Assembly: GCF_008831285.2 (NCBI RefSeq)
Contig: NW_022205013.1
Span: 1-17,500, forward strand
Length of the DNA stretch: 17,500 bases
From: Nymphaea colorata
Taxonomy: Eukaryota; Streptophyta; Magnoliopsida; Nymphaeales; Nymphaeaceae
Direction: 5' to 3'
Shown here: one piece after another, positions 8,869 through 17,500 of the stretch
Position numbering within the stretch: the first letter of the stretch is position 1
How the letters are laid out: every line of letters starts with the position of its first letter
The notes under the pieces: model-generated
What the model was told of the DNA's origin: nothing
Seen by the model: the letters and a program-made list of their open reading frames with translations, nothing else
Databases searched by the model: none
Made by a program: the position numbers and the translations under genes

Positions 8869-10884
8869 TTATAGCGAAACAAGTTGGGAAGAAGTTGTCA
8901 ATAATAGATTACCGAGAGCAATAGGTAAAAGAGATTTCCACCCAAGATTTAATAGTTGATCCATTCTCAGCCTAGGTAAAGTCCATCTTGTTGAGATAGG
9001 AATGAACAGGAACAAATAAGCTTTAGCTAATGTAATGAGGAGACTAATTGTTGTTCCAAAGACTTCACTAGTTTTATTTATTTCGAAAAGTTCAGTAATT
9101 GGTATATATGGAATAGGAAGATTCCACCCTCCCAAGTACAGAACTGTTACGAATAATGAAGAAACTAGTAAATTGAGGTAAGAAGCAACATAAAATAAAC
9201 CAAATTTGATACCTGAATATTCAGTTTGATAACCTGCTACTAATTCCTCCTCGGCTTCCGGTAAATCAAAGGGCAATCTCTCGCATTCTGCTAGTGAAGA
9301 AATTATAAAAACTATGAACCCTATAGGTTGACGCCAAAGATTCCACCCCCAAAAACCATATTTTGACTGCGCCTCAACTATATCAACCGTACTTGAACTG
9401 TTAGATAATCATAGTCGATGATAACATCACTGTTCCCATCTCTATTCCAGAACCGTACATGAGACCTCAGCTTCATACGGCTCCTCAATGGTCACGAATA
9501 AATCTAAGGTATGCTTCGGTATTACATCGGCATACCATAGGAAAAAAGAAAGATGAATCAAAATGCTCATAAGTGAACTAGACCAGTGGGATTCTGTCCG
9601 CGATAAGATAATAACAAATAAAAAGTACACTTCTGAATCCATCTCATCCTTTATTCTTTTTGCTGAGTTTCTTGTTCAGTAATAACTTAACTCGATCTTT
9701 CCATAAGATACAATAAATAGTCAATCCATTTTTCCTTCCTGTTCTTCTCTTCTTTCTCAGAAGGACTATACTATATAAATAAAGGATTACTTCGTTCCTG
9801 ATAGTTATTTTTAAATCAGTGGATAGGAGCTATACTCTGGATCGGGATCACGGGGAAGTACTTTTTGATCATTTCTACCAACTTCAAGCCCTCATTATGA
9901 CTCCTTTTATGTAATGTCAAAATATCCGTTTGGATACGTTACATTATCTCCATTACTAATCTTTTGTGTACCTTGGTGTTCCTAACCGTCCACTCAGTTT
10001 TGGTGGATCCTCGGTATGGTAATAAATACAAGAGTAAAAATTCCATACAGTTGATCTTTTGCGCCCGCTTCAAGTCCTGATGGCTAATCGATACTTGGGG
10101 TAAACAGCTTCCGCTGCTTATGTTTAGCTCCACTTTACTCTCGTACGTAGGTAATGAGACTCGATCTTCTTACTGCGAATTCATAAGCAGTTTTGTTTCA
10201 CTCATATAACTATCTGGTTTAGTTCATAGATCCCAGTGATGAATAAAAAAGAGTTCTATCTATATATTCAATCAACCAACTTCTTTCCTAGAAAAAGCAA
10301 AGAAAGAGGTAGGAGTGCGTATTCCAACGAATCACACGTAGAGATATTGATAACACACATGGAGTTAACGGTATTTCATAACTTATAGATTGAGCAGCAG
10401 CTCGTAAACCACCTGAAAAGGAATATTTATTATTTGATCCATATCCGGACATAAGAAGTCCGATAGGGGCAATACTTGAAATAGCGATCCATAGAGAAAC
10501 ACCTATACTGAGATCGGTTAGTACAAGGTGATGGCCAAAGGGAATTACTGAATAACTCAGTAGAATTGATACGACCGCTACGGATGGGCCGACACTAAAT
10601 AAACGAATATCTCCTCTAGATGGAAGAAGATCTTCTTTGAAAAGTAGTTTGACCCCATCCGCTAGAGCTTGAAGAATGCCCAGGGGGCCGGCATACTCAG
10701 GACCAATTCGTCGTTGTATCCCTGCAGATATTTTTCTTTCTAGCCACACAATTACTAATACCCCTATTGTGATTCCCAATACAAGAGTAACAATAGGTAC
10801 AAGTAACCATATGAGCCCATAGGCCTCTTTTGAGGATTCCGATCTGAAAAAAGAATTGATAGCTTGTGCTTCTTCAATTATCAT
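8869..10884 (-). CDS. ndhA: NDH complex subunit A (NdhA, NuoH-like), two exons
   Basis: This membrane subunit forms the quinone-site floor of the NDH complex. Exon 1 is 10884-10338 (547 bases) and exon 2 is 9407-8869 (539 bases); joined they give 361 residues, the usual length. Exon 1 ends with the first base of a leucine codon, just before GTGTG; exon 2 supplies TA and continues [20 protein letters not shown]. Exon 1 carries [20 protein letters not shown] and ends in [15 protein letters not shown]; exon 2 carries the acidic loop [20 protein letters not shown]. The start [12 protein letters not shown] at 10884 is one base after the ndhH stop, the tight spacing known in other plastomes. An in-frame TTG at 10896 overlaps ndhH and is rejected. 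The CCA codon in PLTPC is a possible C-to-U editing site. Confidence 0.95.
9408..10337 (-). other. Group II intron of ndhA
   Basis: This 930-base intron starts GTGTG at its 5' end and ends AT at its 3' end, the group II pattern GUGYG...AY. A domain V hairpin is recognisable near the 3' end (listed separately), followed by a domain VI-like segment with GATG-TTAT-CATC. No maturase is encoded: the two short frames inside are not protein-like, so splicing must depend on factors from elsewhere. Boundaries are fixed by codon continuity of ndhA and by the family protein sequence. It is somewhat shorter than I would expect for this intron (commonly about 1 kb or more). Confidence 0.92.
9450..9483 (-). 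other. Group II intron domain V hairpin
   Basis: Read on the - strand this 34-base element begins GAGCCGTATGAAG and ends CATGTACGGTTC, the characteristic stem of the catalytic domain V in plastid group II introns. It lies 42 bases from the 3' splice site, leaving room for domain VI, as expected. Confidence 0.88.
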
Positions 10885-10885
10885 T

Positions 10886-12065
10886 TCAACGATCAACTTC
10901 TCCCATAATGATATCTATACTACCTAGTATTGTCATAATATCAGCCAATTTCATTCTTTTAACTAGCTGAGGAAGAATTTGCAAATTGATGAAACCGGGT
11001 GGACGTATTTTCCATCTCCAAGGAAAAACACTATTATCTCCTATCAGAAAAATACCTAATTCTCCCTTTGGGGCTTCTACTCTCACATAAAGTTCTTGTT
11101 TTGACAATTCAAAACTGGGAGAAGGCTTTTTACTAATGAATCGATATTCAAAGTCGTTCAATTCTGAATCTTTTGTTCCAGCAAAGCGTCGGAATTCTAA
11201 ATTTTCATAAGGTCCCCCGGAATTCCTTCCAGAGCCTGTTGAATAATTTTGATGGATTCCGTCATTTCGCCAATTCTTACTAAATAACGAGCTAATGAGT
11301 CTCCTTCTTTTTGCCATTGGACTTCCCAATCGAATTCATCATAACACTCATACCGATCGACTTTACGAAGGTCCCATTGGATTCCGGAAGCTCGTAGCAT
11401 TGGTCCTGATAAACCCCAATTTATGGCTTCCTCTCCCCCAATAAAACCTACCCCTTCAACTCGTTCCAAAAAGATGGGATTGCGCGTAATAAGCTTTTGA
11501 TATTCAACAACTCCCGTTAAAAAATAATCGCAGAAATCTAAACATTTATCTATCCAGCCATGAGGTAAATCAGCAGCTACCCCCCGATACGGAAATAATT
11601 ATGCATCATTCGCATACCTGTGGCAGCTTCGAATAGATCATATAACAATTCCCTCTCTCTGAAAATATAGAAGAAAGGAGTCTGCGCACCGATATCGGCC
11701 ATAAAAGGTCCAAGCCATAACAAATGCGAAGCTATACGACTCAACTCCAGCATAATTACCCTAATATAGCTGGCTCTTTTAGGTACTTGAATATTTCCCA
11801 ATTCCTCAGGTGCATTAACGGTTATTGCCTCCGTGAACATAGTAGCTAAATAATCCCAACGTGTTACATAAGGTAGATATTGTATAATTGTTCGGTTTTC
11901 CGCAATTTTTTCCATTCCTCTGTGTAAATAACCCAATATGGGTTCACAGTCGATAACATCTTCGCCATCTAGAGTAACAATGAGTCGAAGAACACCATGC
12001 ATTGACGGGTGGTGAGGACCCATATTGACCACGAGGAGGTCTTTTCTTGCGTCTGGTACAGTCAT
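10886..12065 (-). pseudogene. ndhH: NDH complex subunit H (NdhH, NuoD-like), broken by two 1-base frameshifts
   Basis: NdhH is the 49-kDa-type subunit lining the plastoquinone chamber. The protein similarity is continuous from [20 protein letters not shown] to [12 protein letters not shown], but the frame breaks twice. After FRIGG a run of six G (+ strand C 11580-11585) gives TAG; a seventh G would continue into [13 protein letters not shown]. After ALEGIPG a run of five G (+ strand C 11214-11218) shifts the frame again; a sixth would continue into [11 protein letters not shown]. The locus is 1180 bases, exactly two short of 394 codons, the family size. No other damage is seen: there are no extra stops once the frame is followed, and conserved residues such as the HHP motif persist. 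It is either a very recent pseudogene or two homopolymer reading errors; I lean slightly to error. Start at 12065 is conserved. Confidence 0.9.
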
Positions 12066-12074
12066 ATGTTTTTA

Positions 12075-12128
12075 TTCTCCGATTCCAATTCATTATTCCA
12101 TTTCTCCGATCCCAATTCATTATTCCAT
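12075..12128. repeat. 27-bp tandem duplication in the ndhH leader
   Basis: Two adjacent 27-base copies, 12075-12101 and 12102-12128, differ at one base (GATTCC versus GATCCC on the + strand). They begin ten bases upstream of the ndhH ATG. On the - strand each copy ends in GGAGAA, so the Shine-Dalgarno-like GGAG about 11 bases before the ndhH start is present twice. Confidence 0.8.
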
Positions 12129-12203
12129 GAATTCCTGAAAATGAAACGAGGTTCATCCAAATTCAAGATCTAATGAACCGAATAACTCAAACGAATTTCC
12201 AAA

Positions 12204-12467
12204 CTAACCAGTTTTTGGTTCTCGAATACCCAATTGACCAATTAATTCCCTATAACGCACTCGATTTTTCTTTGATAAATAAACCAGCAGTCGTTGGCGT
12301 TTCCCCAGAATTTTCCGCAGACCCCTCTGAGATAAATAGTCTCTTCTGTGCAGTTTCAAATGTGAAGTAAGTCTCTCTATCTTATTGGTAAAATTAAATA
12401 CTTGGAATTCAACAGAACCCCTTTTTTCTTCTTGTGGAATAACGGATATGGGCGAATTCTTTACCAT
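12204..12467 (-). CDS. rps15: 30S ribosomal protein S15, plastid
   Basis: This is a small-subunit ribosomal protein that binds 16S rRNA. The product is 87 residues, typical for plastids (about 87-92), starting [20 protein letters not shown]. The conserved S15 core is visible: [20 protein letters not shown] then [20 protein letters not shown]. The frame is open 25 codons further upstream to 12542, but that lysine-rich stretch is not part of the family, so I use the ATG at 12467. It sits 138 bases upstream of ndhH on the same strand, between ycf1 and ndhH as in most angiosperms. Confidence 0.96.
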   Translation of the reverse strand: MVKNSPISVIPQEEKRGSVEFQVFNFTNKIERLTSHLKLHRRDYLSQRGLRKILGKRQRLLVYLSKKNRVRYRELIGQLGIREPKTG

Positions 12468-12908
12468 ACAAATAAATTCTTCTCTTTTTTTCTTTTTGTT
12501 CCCACGGATATAAATCTTCCCAATCAAGAATAATAATACCATTTATTTTGTTCTGGTGTACACAATAATCTGGATTGATTCATATATTACTCTTTTTTCT
12601 ATCAAACAAATCAAAATGAATATGAATAAATAATAACAATAAATTTATTCAGATACAAAGGGATGGTATATTCCTGGGCTCACGAAACAGAATGAAAGGG
12701 AAAGGGACCTAAAAAGATTCTGTCGATTCATTCCTAGGTCCAATTGATATGTGACTGAATCTTGTGTATCAGAGTCTAACTGACTGAATCTTGTGTATCA
12801 GAGTCTAACTGACTGAATCTTGTGTATCAGAGTCTAACATAAGGTATGTATTTATTTGCATGTTCTCATATACCAGGCGCGTGATAAAGAGGGAAATTGA
12901 TTGTAACA
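12468..12908. other. ycf1-rps15 intergenic spacer
   Basis: This is 441 AT-rich bases between the ycf1 stop and the rps15 start, both genes reading -. No gene is seen. It contains a three-copy tandem array (listed separately). Promoter signals for rps15 would be here but could not be pinned down. Confidence 0.8.
12752..12838. repeat. Exact 3 x 29 bp tandem repeat
   Basis: Three head-to-tail copies of a 29-base unit (starting TGACTGAATCTTGTGTATC) lie at 12752-12780, 12781-12809 and 12810-12838, with no differences between copies. Perfect identity suggests a recent expansion by slippage or unequal recombination. It is about 70 bases downstream of the ycf1 stop and within the possible rps15 5' region. 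Confidence 0.92.
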
Positions 12909-15900
12909 TCAGCGAATTCCAAATTGCTTATACATATGGATCCTTGACATACTGAAACGACTCCCATTATTGGTATCAAACCAATAACGATTCATACAGG
13001 CTAAATCTTCTAATCGATGAGTGGGCCAAAGAAACACTTTCCATTTTAGAGAGTTATTTGTATCTGTATCAAAATGCTTATCCCTATTTACAAATTTCTC
13101 AAACCCCTGCGCATTAGTCTTAGCTCTATTGCAAAATACTGGATTCTTATTCACAAGGTTCCTATTTCGGTAATTGAAACGGCTTATAATTCTCAATTCT
13201 CTACGATGGCTAGGAGATAAAATATGTTCAGGAACAAGCAAATCATAATTATTATTGTCCCCATTCACACGCACTCCTCCGTGTCGTGCAATCGAGCCAT
13301 TCAAGTCATTCTTATCAATATGTTTTTTTACCTGGTATCCTCGATTAGTTTGGTACTGAACCTTATGGGTCAATGAAATAGCTATGGTTTGATACATAAT
13401 CGAAATTCCATCCCATTTGATAGACAAACGAACCGGTTCAACAATAAATATTCCCCTTTTTATCAATTCTGGAAGAGACAAATCCTTATTAATCAGCATT
13501 ACATCTAGACCCATTTCTCCTCTTTGAATAGAGGATATAGCAATTTCATTCGGATTCATAAGTCTAAGCAGTAGACAATATACCTTGATATTATTGGTCA
13601 TTCTTTGATTGAAAGAATCACCCCATCGGAGTTGAAAAAGAAAATATTTTTTCAAAAATAAGTCTAGTTCCGCTTCCTTCTTGCTCTTGAATTTCTTTTT
13701 CTTTCTGCGTTTCTTAATATCTGAACCCGCGGAATTTGCTCCAACATCTTTTTTTTGGTTTCTTATATCAGATATAAGATTTCCTTGGTGCTGTCGTTCT
13801 TTCTCGTCCCGGTTCCCATTCTCTAATTCAAGATATCCCTTTTGATTAGATTCTACTTTTGGTTTTGGATTAAATCTTTCTTTTTGATTAGATTCCACCT
13901 TTGGATCTATATAAAGATCGCTTGTTTTGTTTCCATGAAAATCAAATAGAAGCAATTTGATTGGTATGATCCACGGATTAGTCTTATATCGATCGTAAAG
14001 CGGCACAAATTCTGGTAAGAACCAAGGGCGCAGATTCGATATAGTATGATCTAACATTTGTTCATTCATTCCCATCCAATCAAAAAATAACTCTTTTTGC
14101 TTTGTTTGGATTTCTTGATGAATTCTGATATAAAGATAAAGAATATCTTTCTTATTGGTCCCAGTCTTAGTAGTTTTCTTTTTTTTATTAATGAAAGTTC
14201 TGATACCCGTACTAGTCCTAGTTTCAATATTGTTTCTAGGGTAAAAATTGGTGATTCTCAATTCCAAATATTTTCTATCTAGATTTGGATCCCTATCAAT
14301 TGTATATTTATCTTCTAGGCTATCATTTATAGTTGTAGCATAAAACGATTTGTATTTATGTGTATTGTAATTAGAAATCTCTCCGTGCCTGTTTACTTGT
14401 AATGGTGATCCATAAATATTGGAGTCTTTCACATCTTCATAATTAAGATATTTATATGATAAAAGATCATATCTGTAGTGTTTTTTAATTTTTTTTTCGC
14501 AACTCGGACTCTTCAATAAGTCCAATTTATATTTATAATAATCCTTTTTACCGGAATGAATTAATTGGTCTTTTTCTTCATATGAACCCAATTTTGGTGA
14601 GTCGTTATTTTTAATCGTAAAATGCTGATTGACTTTCTTTCTCCATTTTAGAGGTGCTAATCTAGACCATTTGTCATGGGAGAAATTGTATTGATAATGG
14701 CTCTTTAACCAGTTTTTCCATTCACTCATTCCAGAATTCCGCAGTTTCTTGTGTTTTGATTCTGAATCAAATATTCCTCGTGTATGGAAATAGTCATGGA
14801 AATAGTCTTTTATTCTATCCTTAATAAAAGGATATGTTCTGTAGTAATGAAATATGGATTCTGACTTATATTTGTTACTAACTTGGGTTTGCAATAATTT
14901 GTAAAACACATAGGCTTGAGACAAAGAAGATAAGTCGCAGTAAATCGGTGAATTACTATCACTACTTATATTAGTAGTATAAGTAGAAAGAGATTTTACA
15001 GTCGAAATGAAGGGAATTATATTTGGATTCGTTTCATTAGTATCCTTTTCCTTTATTTCGTCATTGTAAGTGTATCCATTTAAAGTATTTTTTGTTGAGT
15101 CAAGAAAAAATTGTGCATTGATCCTGTAAATGTTAGTGATACATAGAAGGATACCCATGTATATTCTTTCAATGAAAGATTTCATAAAAGAGTTCCATTT
15201 AGAGATTAATGGGGCACTTCTTCTTTTTTTAGATATTTGAAAAATATGTTTCCGTGATTCGGTTCTTTTATTACTAAAATTTCCCTTGTTAGTACTAATA
15301 TCTATATCCTCAATATCTGGAGTTAGAGGTTTTTTTTTCTTGTCTTTTCTAATCTTTTCTACTTGATCCCAGATTTTGGTTGTCTTATCAGCCAGATCAT
15401 TAATTTTTCTTTCTATCAGTGAATCATTTGTCCAATCTCCGGATACAATTATAATGGGTGATTCATGGATGATTTTTTTGGAATCTTTCTCATTTTGACT
15501 TGGTTCTTCATTTTGACTTGGGTCATAGACTCGCGTCACTAAGAAAAAGAGTTTCTTCACTTTTCTTTTTATAAATAGAACTATTTTGATAATCCATCTT
15601 ATTTTTTCGTTGAGAATCTTTAGAAAACCTTTTATGTTGTCTTTTATAATTCTTAGAAAGAAAAAACCTGTCTTTTTGACTTTTCTAATTTTTTTTTCGA
15701 GTGTTTTATTAATGGGTTCAAAAAAGAAAGGTTTTTTTCGGGGAGAGCCAAAGGGGACTTCTGTTTCCATCCCCCAGATCGTTAAAAAACAGAAATTTTT
15801 TTGTTTTTTTCTTAGATCCTTATGATGGGATCGTAGCTTTTTTCTATGCCAAGGTTTCAGAGAGAAAGGAAATAGGATTTTTATCTGAATACCGTCTGTT

Positions 15901-17500
15901 AACCAATCTTTTGGAAATTCTGTTTCCGATAATTGAACACCATTATATGTGCATTTGACATGCATTTCCCTACTCCATTCGGTCAAATCTTCATACCACT
16001 CAGGGAATTGAAATAATAACATACGACCAATATTTTTAACTATTATCAATGAAGGTAATATGATGTATTTTCGAAGAATCGAGTGGGTTACTAATATGGA
16101 ACTCCTTATTGCTTGAGCAAATATAATATTATCCCAAGTTTCTGCTATTGCTATCCGTTCCTCCTCCTGTCTTTTATCCTCTTTTCTTTTATACTCCTCT
16201 TCGTGTTCTTTCTCCATTTTCTCTTTCTCTTTTGCCCCTTCACCCACATAATCAGATGTTTGTATTTTTGGGCTTTTTTCCTCCATCCAATTCCTAAAAA
16301 TGAGGTTCATCATCCTTGAGATATCAAAAGAAAACAAAGGTGTTTTGTCTATTCTGTCAAAAAAAAGGGGGGAGTGTACATCTGTTTGAAACATTTCCCA
16401 AGTGACTGTTTTACGTCTTTGAGCCCGCATCGACCCTTTGATTATATCACGACGAAAATCTGATTGTTGCGAGTAACGTATCAAGGCCATTTCATGTTCT
16501 TCTGCTTGATCACCATTTCCTTTTCCTCTTTGATCACCATTTTTGGCTTGATCACCCTTTTTCTTTTTGGCTTGATCACCATTTCCTTTTCCTCTTTGAT
16601 CACCTTTTTCGACTTGATCATCACTATTTTTTTCTTGATTACTATCGGTGGTATTACTGATATTATCAGTAGTATTATTGATATTATCATTGGTATTAAT
16701 GATATTATCAGTGGTAGTATTGATGATATTATCATTGGTATTAATGATATTAGTATCCTCATCGGTATCAGTGTCAGTATAAATTACTACACGTTTGGCT
16801 TTTCTTGAACGAATCCCGTGATCCTCTGTGGATTCTTCCTGATCATCTTCTTCCTCCTCCTCCTCCTCCTCTTCTTCAAAATCCAAATCAGAAGTCAGTT
16901 TGTATAACCATCGAGGAACCTTTTTCTTAATTTCTTCAATTTGAAGATTACTCATTTTTTGATCATTCGGATCAGCTCTAACCATATCGAATACTTTTTC
17001 TTCTCCCCCAAAAGCAAATTGTTTGAAACGAGTTCTTGATTTCTCAGCTTCTTCAGCTTCTTCTGTAAATTCACCAATTGAGACTGATGAATCCTCAATG
17101 CCTGTAGATAATGATTTTACGTCAAGTTTATATATTTCGTGTTCCAATTCTCGTTCAAACTCTCGATAATCCTTGGAAAAAAGGATACCATGAATCTTAT
17201 TTATCCAAGCCATTTTGGTAGACCCCCGTGTGGAGGTAGTTGAATCATTCCTAATTGAATATAAATACCCTTTTTTTATTGTTCCACGATAAGGTCCGTT
17301 CAAAAGAGGATCATAAAACTTAGGTAAGCATTCTTGTTCCTCTTCATCATTGCACAATCTGGCTCTTTTTTCGACCACATCGAGGATAAGAGATCCTTTG
17401 TCTATAGCTTCAATTCGATTTATGAATTCGTTCCTTAAGTTATCTCTTTGTTTTTTAGTGGTCGAAACCCATTCATTAGAGAGGGCCTCCGCAGGTAGTT
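12909..17500 (-). CDS. ycf1: Ycf1 / Tic214 protein-import component, C-terminal part
   Basis: Ycf1 (Tic214) is a very large plastid-encoded protein assigned to the TIC complex of the inner envelope. The frame is open from the right edge to the TGA at 12909-12911, 1530 codons; the family is commonly about 1800-1900, so the N-terminal membrane part lies beyond the window, probably reaching the inverted repeat. The segment near the edge, [15 protein letters not shown] and then [14 protein letters not shown], is a conserved Ycf1 stretch. The conserved C-terminus includes [20 protein letters not shown] and ends MYKQFGIR. The middle is highly charged, with an acidic Glu/Asp run near 16835-16880, Asn/Thr/Asp repeats, GDQ repeats and long lysine-rich regions. 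There is no frameshift despite many A/T homopolymers. An apparent start at 17378 (GTG) is only internal. Confidence 0.96.
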   Translation of the reverse strand, partial: LPAEALSNEWVSTTKKQRDNLRNEFINRIEAIDKGSLILDVVEKRARLCNDEEEQECLPKFYDPLLNGPYRGTIKKGYLYSIRNDSTTSTRGSTKMAWINKIHGILFSKDYREFERELEHEIYKLDVKSLSTGIEDSSVSIGEFTEEAEEAEKSRTRFKQFAFGGEEKVFDMVRADPNDQKMSNLQIEEIKKKVPRWLYKLTSDLDFEEEEEEEEEEDDQEESTEDHGIRSRKAKRVVIYTDTDTDEDTNIINTNDNIINTTTDNIINTNDNINNTTDNISNTTDSNQEKNSDDQVEKGDQRGKGNGDQAKKKKGDQAKNGDQRGKGNGDQAEEHEMALIRYSQQSDFRRDIIKGSMRAQRRKTVTWEMFQTDVHSPLFFDRIDKTPLFSFDISRMMNLIFRNWMEEKSPKIQTSDYVGEGAKEKEKMEKEHEEEYKRKEDKRQEEERIAIAETWDNIIFAQAIRSSILVTHSILRKYIILPSLIIVKNIGRMLLFQFPEWYEDLTEWSREMHVKCTYNGVQLSETEFPKDWLTDGIQIKILFPFSLKPWHRKKLRSHHKDLRKKQKNFCFLTIWGMETEVPFGSPRKKPFFFEPINKTLEKKIRKVKKTGFFFLRIIKDNIKGFLKILNEKIRWIIKIVLFIKRKVKKLFFLVTRVYDPSQNEEPSQNEKDSKKIIHESPIIIVSGDWTNDSLIERKINDLADKTTKIWDQVEKIRKDKKKKPLTPDIEDIDISTNKGNFSNKRTESRKHIFQISKKRRSAPLISKWNSFMKSFIERIYMGILLCITNIYRINAQFFLDSTKNTLNGYTYNDEIKEKDTNETNPNIIPFISTVKSLSTYTTNISSDSNSPIYCDLSSLSQAYVFYKLLQTQVSNKYKSESIFHYYRTYPFIKDRIKDYFHDYFHTRGIFDSESKHKKLRNSGMSEWKNWLKSHYQYNFSHDKWSRLAPLKWRKKVNQHFTIKNNDSPKLGSYEEKDQLIHSGKKDYYKYKLDLLKSPSCEKKIKKHYRYDLLSYKYLNYEDVKDSNIYGSPLQVNRHGEISNYNTHKYKSFYATTINDSLEDKYTIDRDPNLDRKYLELRITNFYPRNNIETRTSTGIRTFINKKKKTTKTGTNKKDILYLYIRIHQEIQTKQKELFFDWMGMNEQMLDHTISNLRPWFLPEFVPLYDRYKTNPWIIPIKLLLFDFHGNKTSDLYIDPKVESNQKERFNPKPKVESNQKGYLELENGNRDEKERQHQGNLISDIRNQKKDVGANSAGSDIKKRRKKKKFKSKKEAELDLFLKKYFLFQLRWGDSFNQRMTNNIKVYCLLLRLMNPNEIAISSIQRGEMGLDVMLINKDLSLPELIKRGIFIVEPVRLSIKWDGISIMYQTIAISLTHKVQYQTNRGYQVKKHIDKNDLNGSIARHGGVRVNGDNNNYDLLVPEHILSPSHRRELRIISRFNYRNRNLVNKNPVFCNRAKTNAQGFEKFVNRDKHFDTDTNNSLKWKVFLWPTHRLEDLACMNRYWFDTNNGSRFSMSRIHMYKQFGIR
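16504..16790 (-). repeat. In-frame repeat region inside ycf1
   Basis: Two kinds of in-frame repeat adjoin. A 35-base unit occurs at 16504-16538 and 16570-16604, 66 bases (22 codons) apart, encoding [12 protein letters not shown] twice. A 28-base unit occurs at 16680-16707 and 16725-16752, 45 bases (15 codons) apart, within a stretch of alternating Asn, Ile, Thr and Asp. All offsets are multiples of three, so expansion has kept the frame. The opposite strand shows hydrophobic open frames here, which are mirror images of this composition and not genes. Confidence 0.85.

Noticed and set aside
9442-9642. Short - strand open frames in the ndhA intron (also 9939-10133)
   Set aside because: The first runs through domain V and its codons are simply intron structure. 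Neither resembles a maturase or any other protein.
12468-12542. 25-codon N-terminal extension of rps15
   Set aside because: The lysine-rich extension is absent from the family, and the ATG at 12467 gives the conserved MVKNS start and normal size.
16504-16604. Regularly spaced short repeats considered as a CRISPR-like array
   Set aside because: There are only two full copies, they are in frame within ycf1, and the intervening sequence is also coding. Plastids have no CRISPR systems.
16464-16808. + strand 114-codon hydrophobic repeat frame, looks like a membrane protein
   Set aside because: It is the exact antisense of the ycf1 repeat region; the hydrophobic periodicity mirrors Asp/Asn/Lys-rich codons on the coding strand.
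17379-17500. SSC/inverted-repeat junction at the right edge
   Set aside because: The ycf1 frame continues unbroken and the matching repeat copy is not in the window, so the boundary cannot be seen.

Overview
The window is a piece of a land-plant plastid (chloroplast) genome, covering most of the small single-copy (SSC) region. Gene order and strands are: ndhF(-, 3' part outside the window), rpl32(+), trnL-UAG(+), ccsA(+), ndhD(-), psaC(-), ndhE(-), ndhG(-), ndhI(-), ndhA(- with one group II intron), ndhH(-), rps15(-), ycf1(-, 5' part outside the window). This is the ordinary angiosperm SSC layout. The protein sequences read like a core eudicot, possibly a rosid, but I cannot name a species and that guess is weak. 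Neither inverted-repeat boundary is visible. The right edge lies inside ycf1, probably not far from the SSC/IRa junction.

Layout. Bases 1-1309 hold the N-terminal 436 codons of ndhF. Bases 1310-2428 are a long AT-rich spacer with small repeats. Bases 2429-4129 are a + strand block of rpl32, trnL-UAG and ccsA. Bases 4130-4492 separate the convergent ccsA and ndhD genes and contain a perfect 22-bp stem-loop. Bases 4493-12467 are a - strand cluster transcribed right to left: rps15, ndhH, ndhA, ndhI, ndhG, ndhE, psaC, ndhD. Bases 12909-17500 are the C-terminal 1530 codons of ycf1 (Tic214), with an unusual repeat-rich hydrophilic segment.

How the genes work together. The seven ndh genes (F, D, E, G, I, A, H) encode membrane and peripheral subunits of the thylakoid NADH dehydrogenase-like (NDH) complex, used for cyclic electron flow around photosystem I and chlororespiration. 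psaC encodes the Fe-S subunit of photosystem I. ccsA is for cytochrome c maturation. rpl32, rps15 and trnL-UAG serve plastid translation. ycf1 belongs to the protein-import TIC machinery.

The most notable point is ndhH. Its alignment to the family is collinear end to end, but the frame breaks twice, each time by one missing base in a run of G (C on the + strand). The locus is exactly two bases short of 394 codons. This is either a recently broken gene or, at least as likely, two homopolymer base-calling errors. All other genes in the window read as intact. I found no sign of a novel system. The rest of interest is repeat structure: a 3 x 29 bp exact tandem array, a 27-bp duplication in the ndhH leader, a 20-bp duplication downstream of rpl32, the ccsA/ndhD stem-loop, and in-frame repeats in ycf1.
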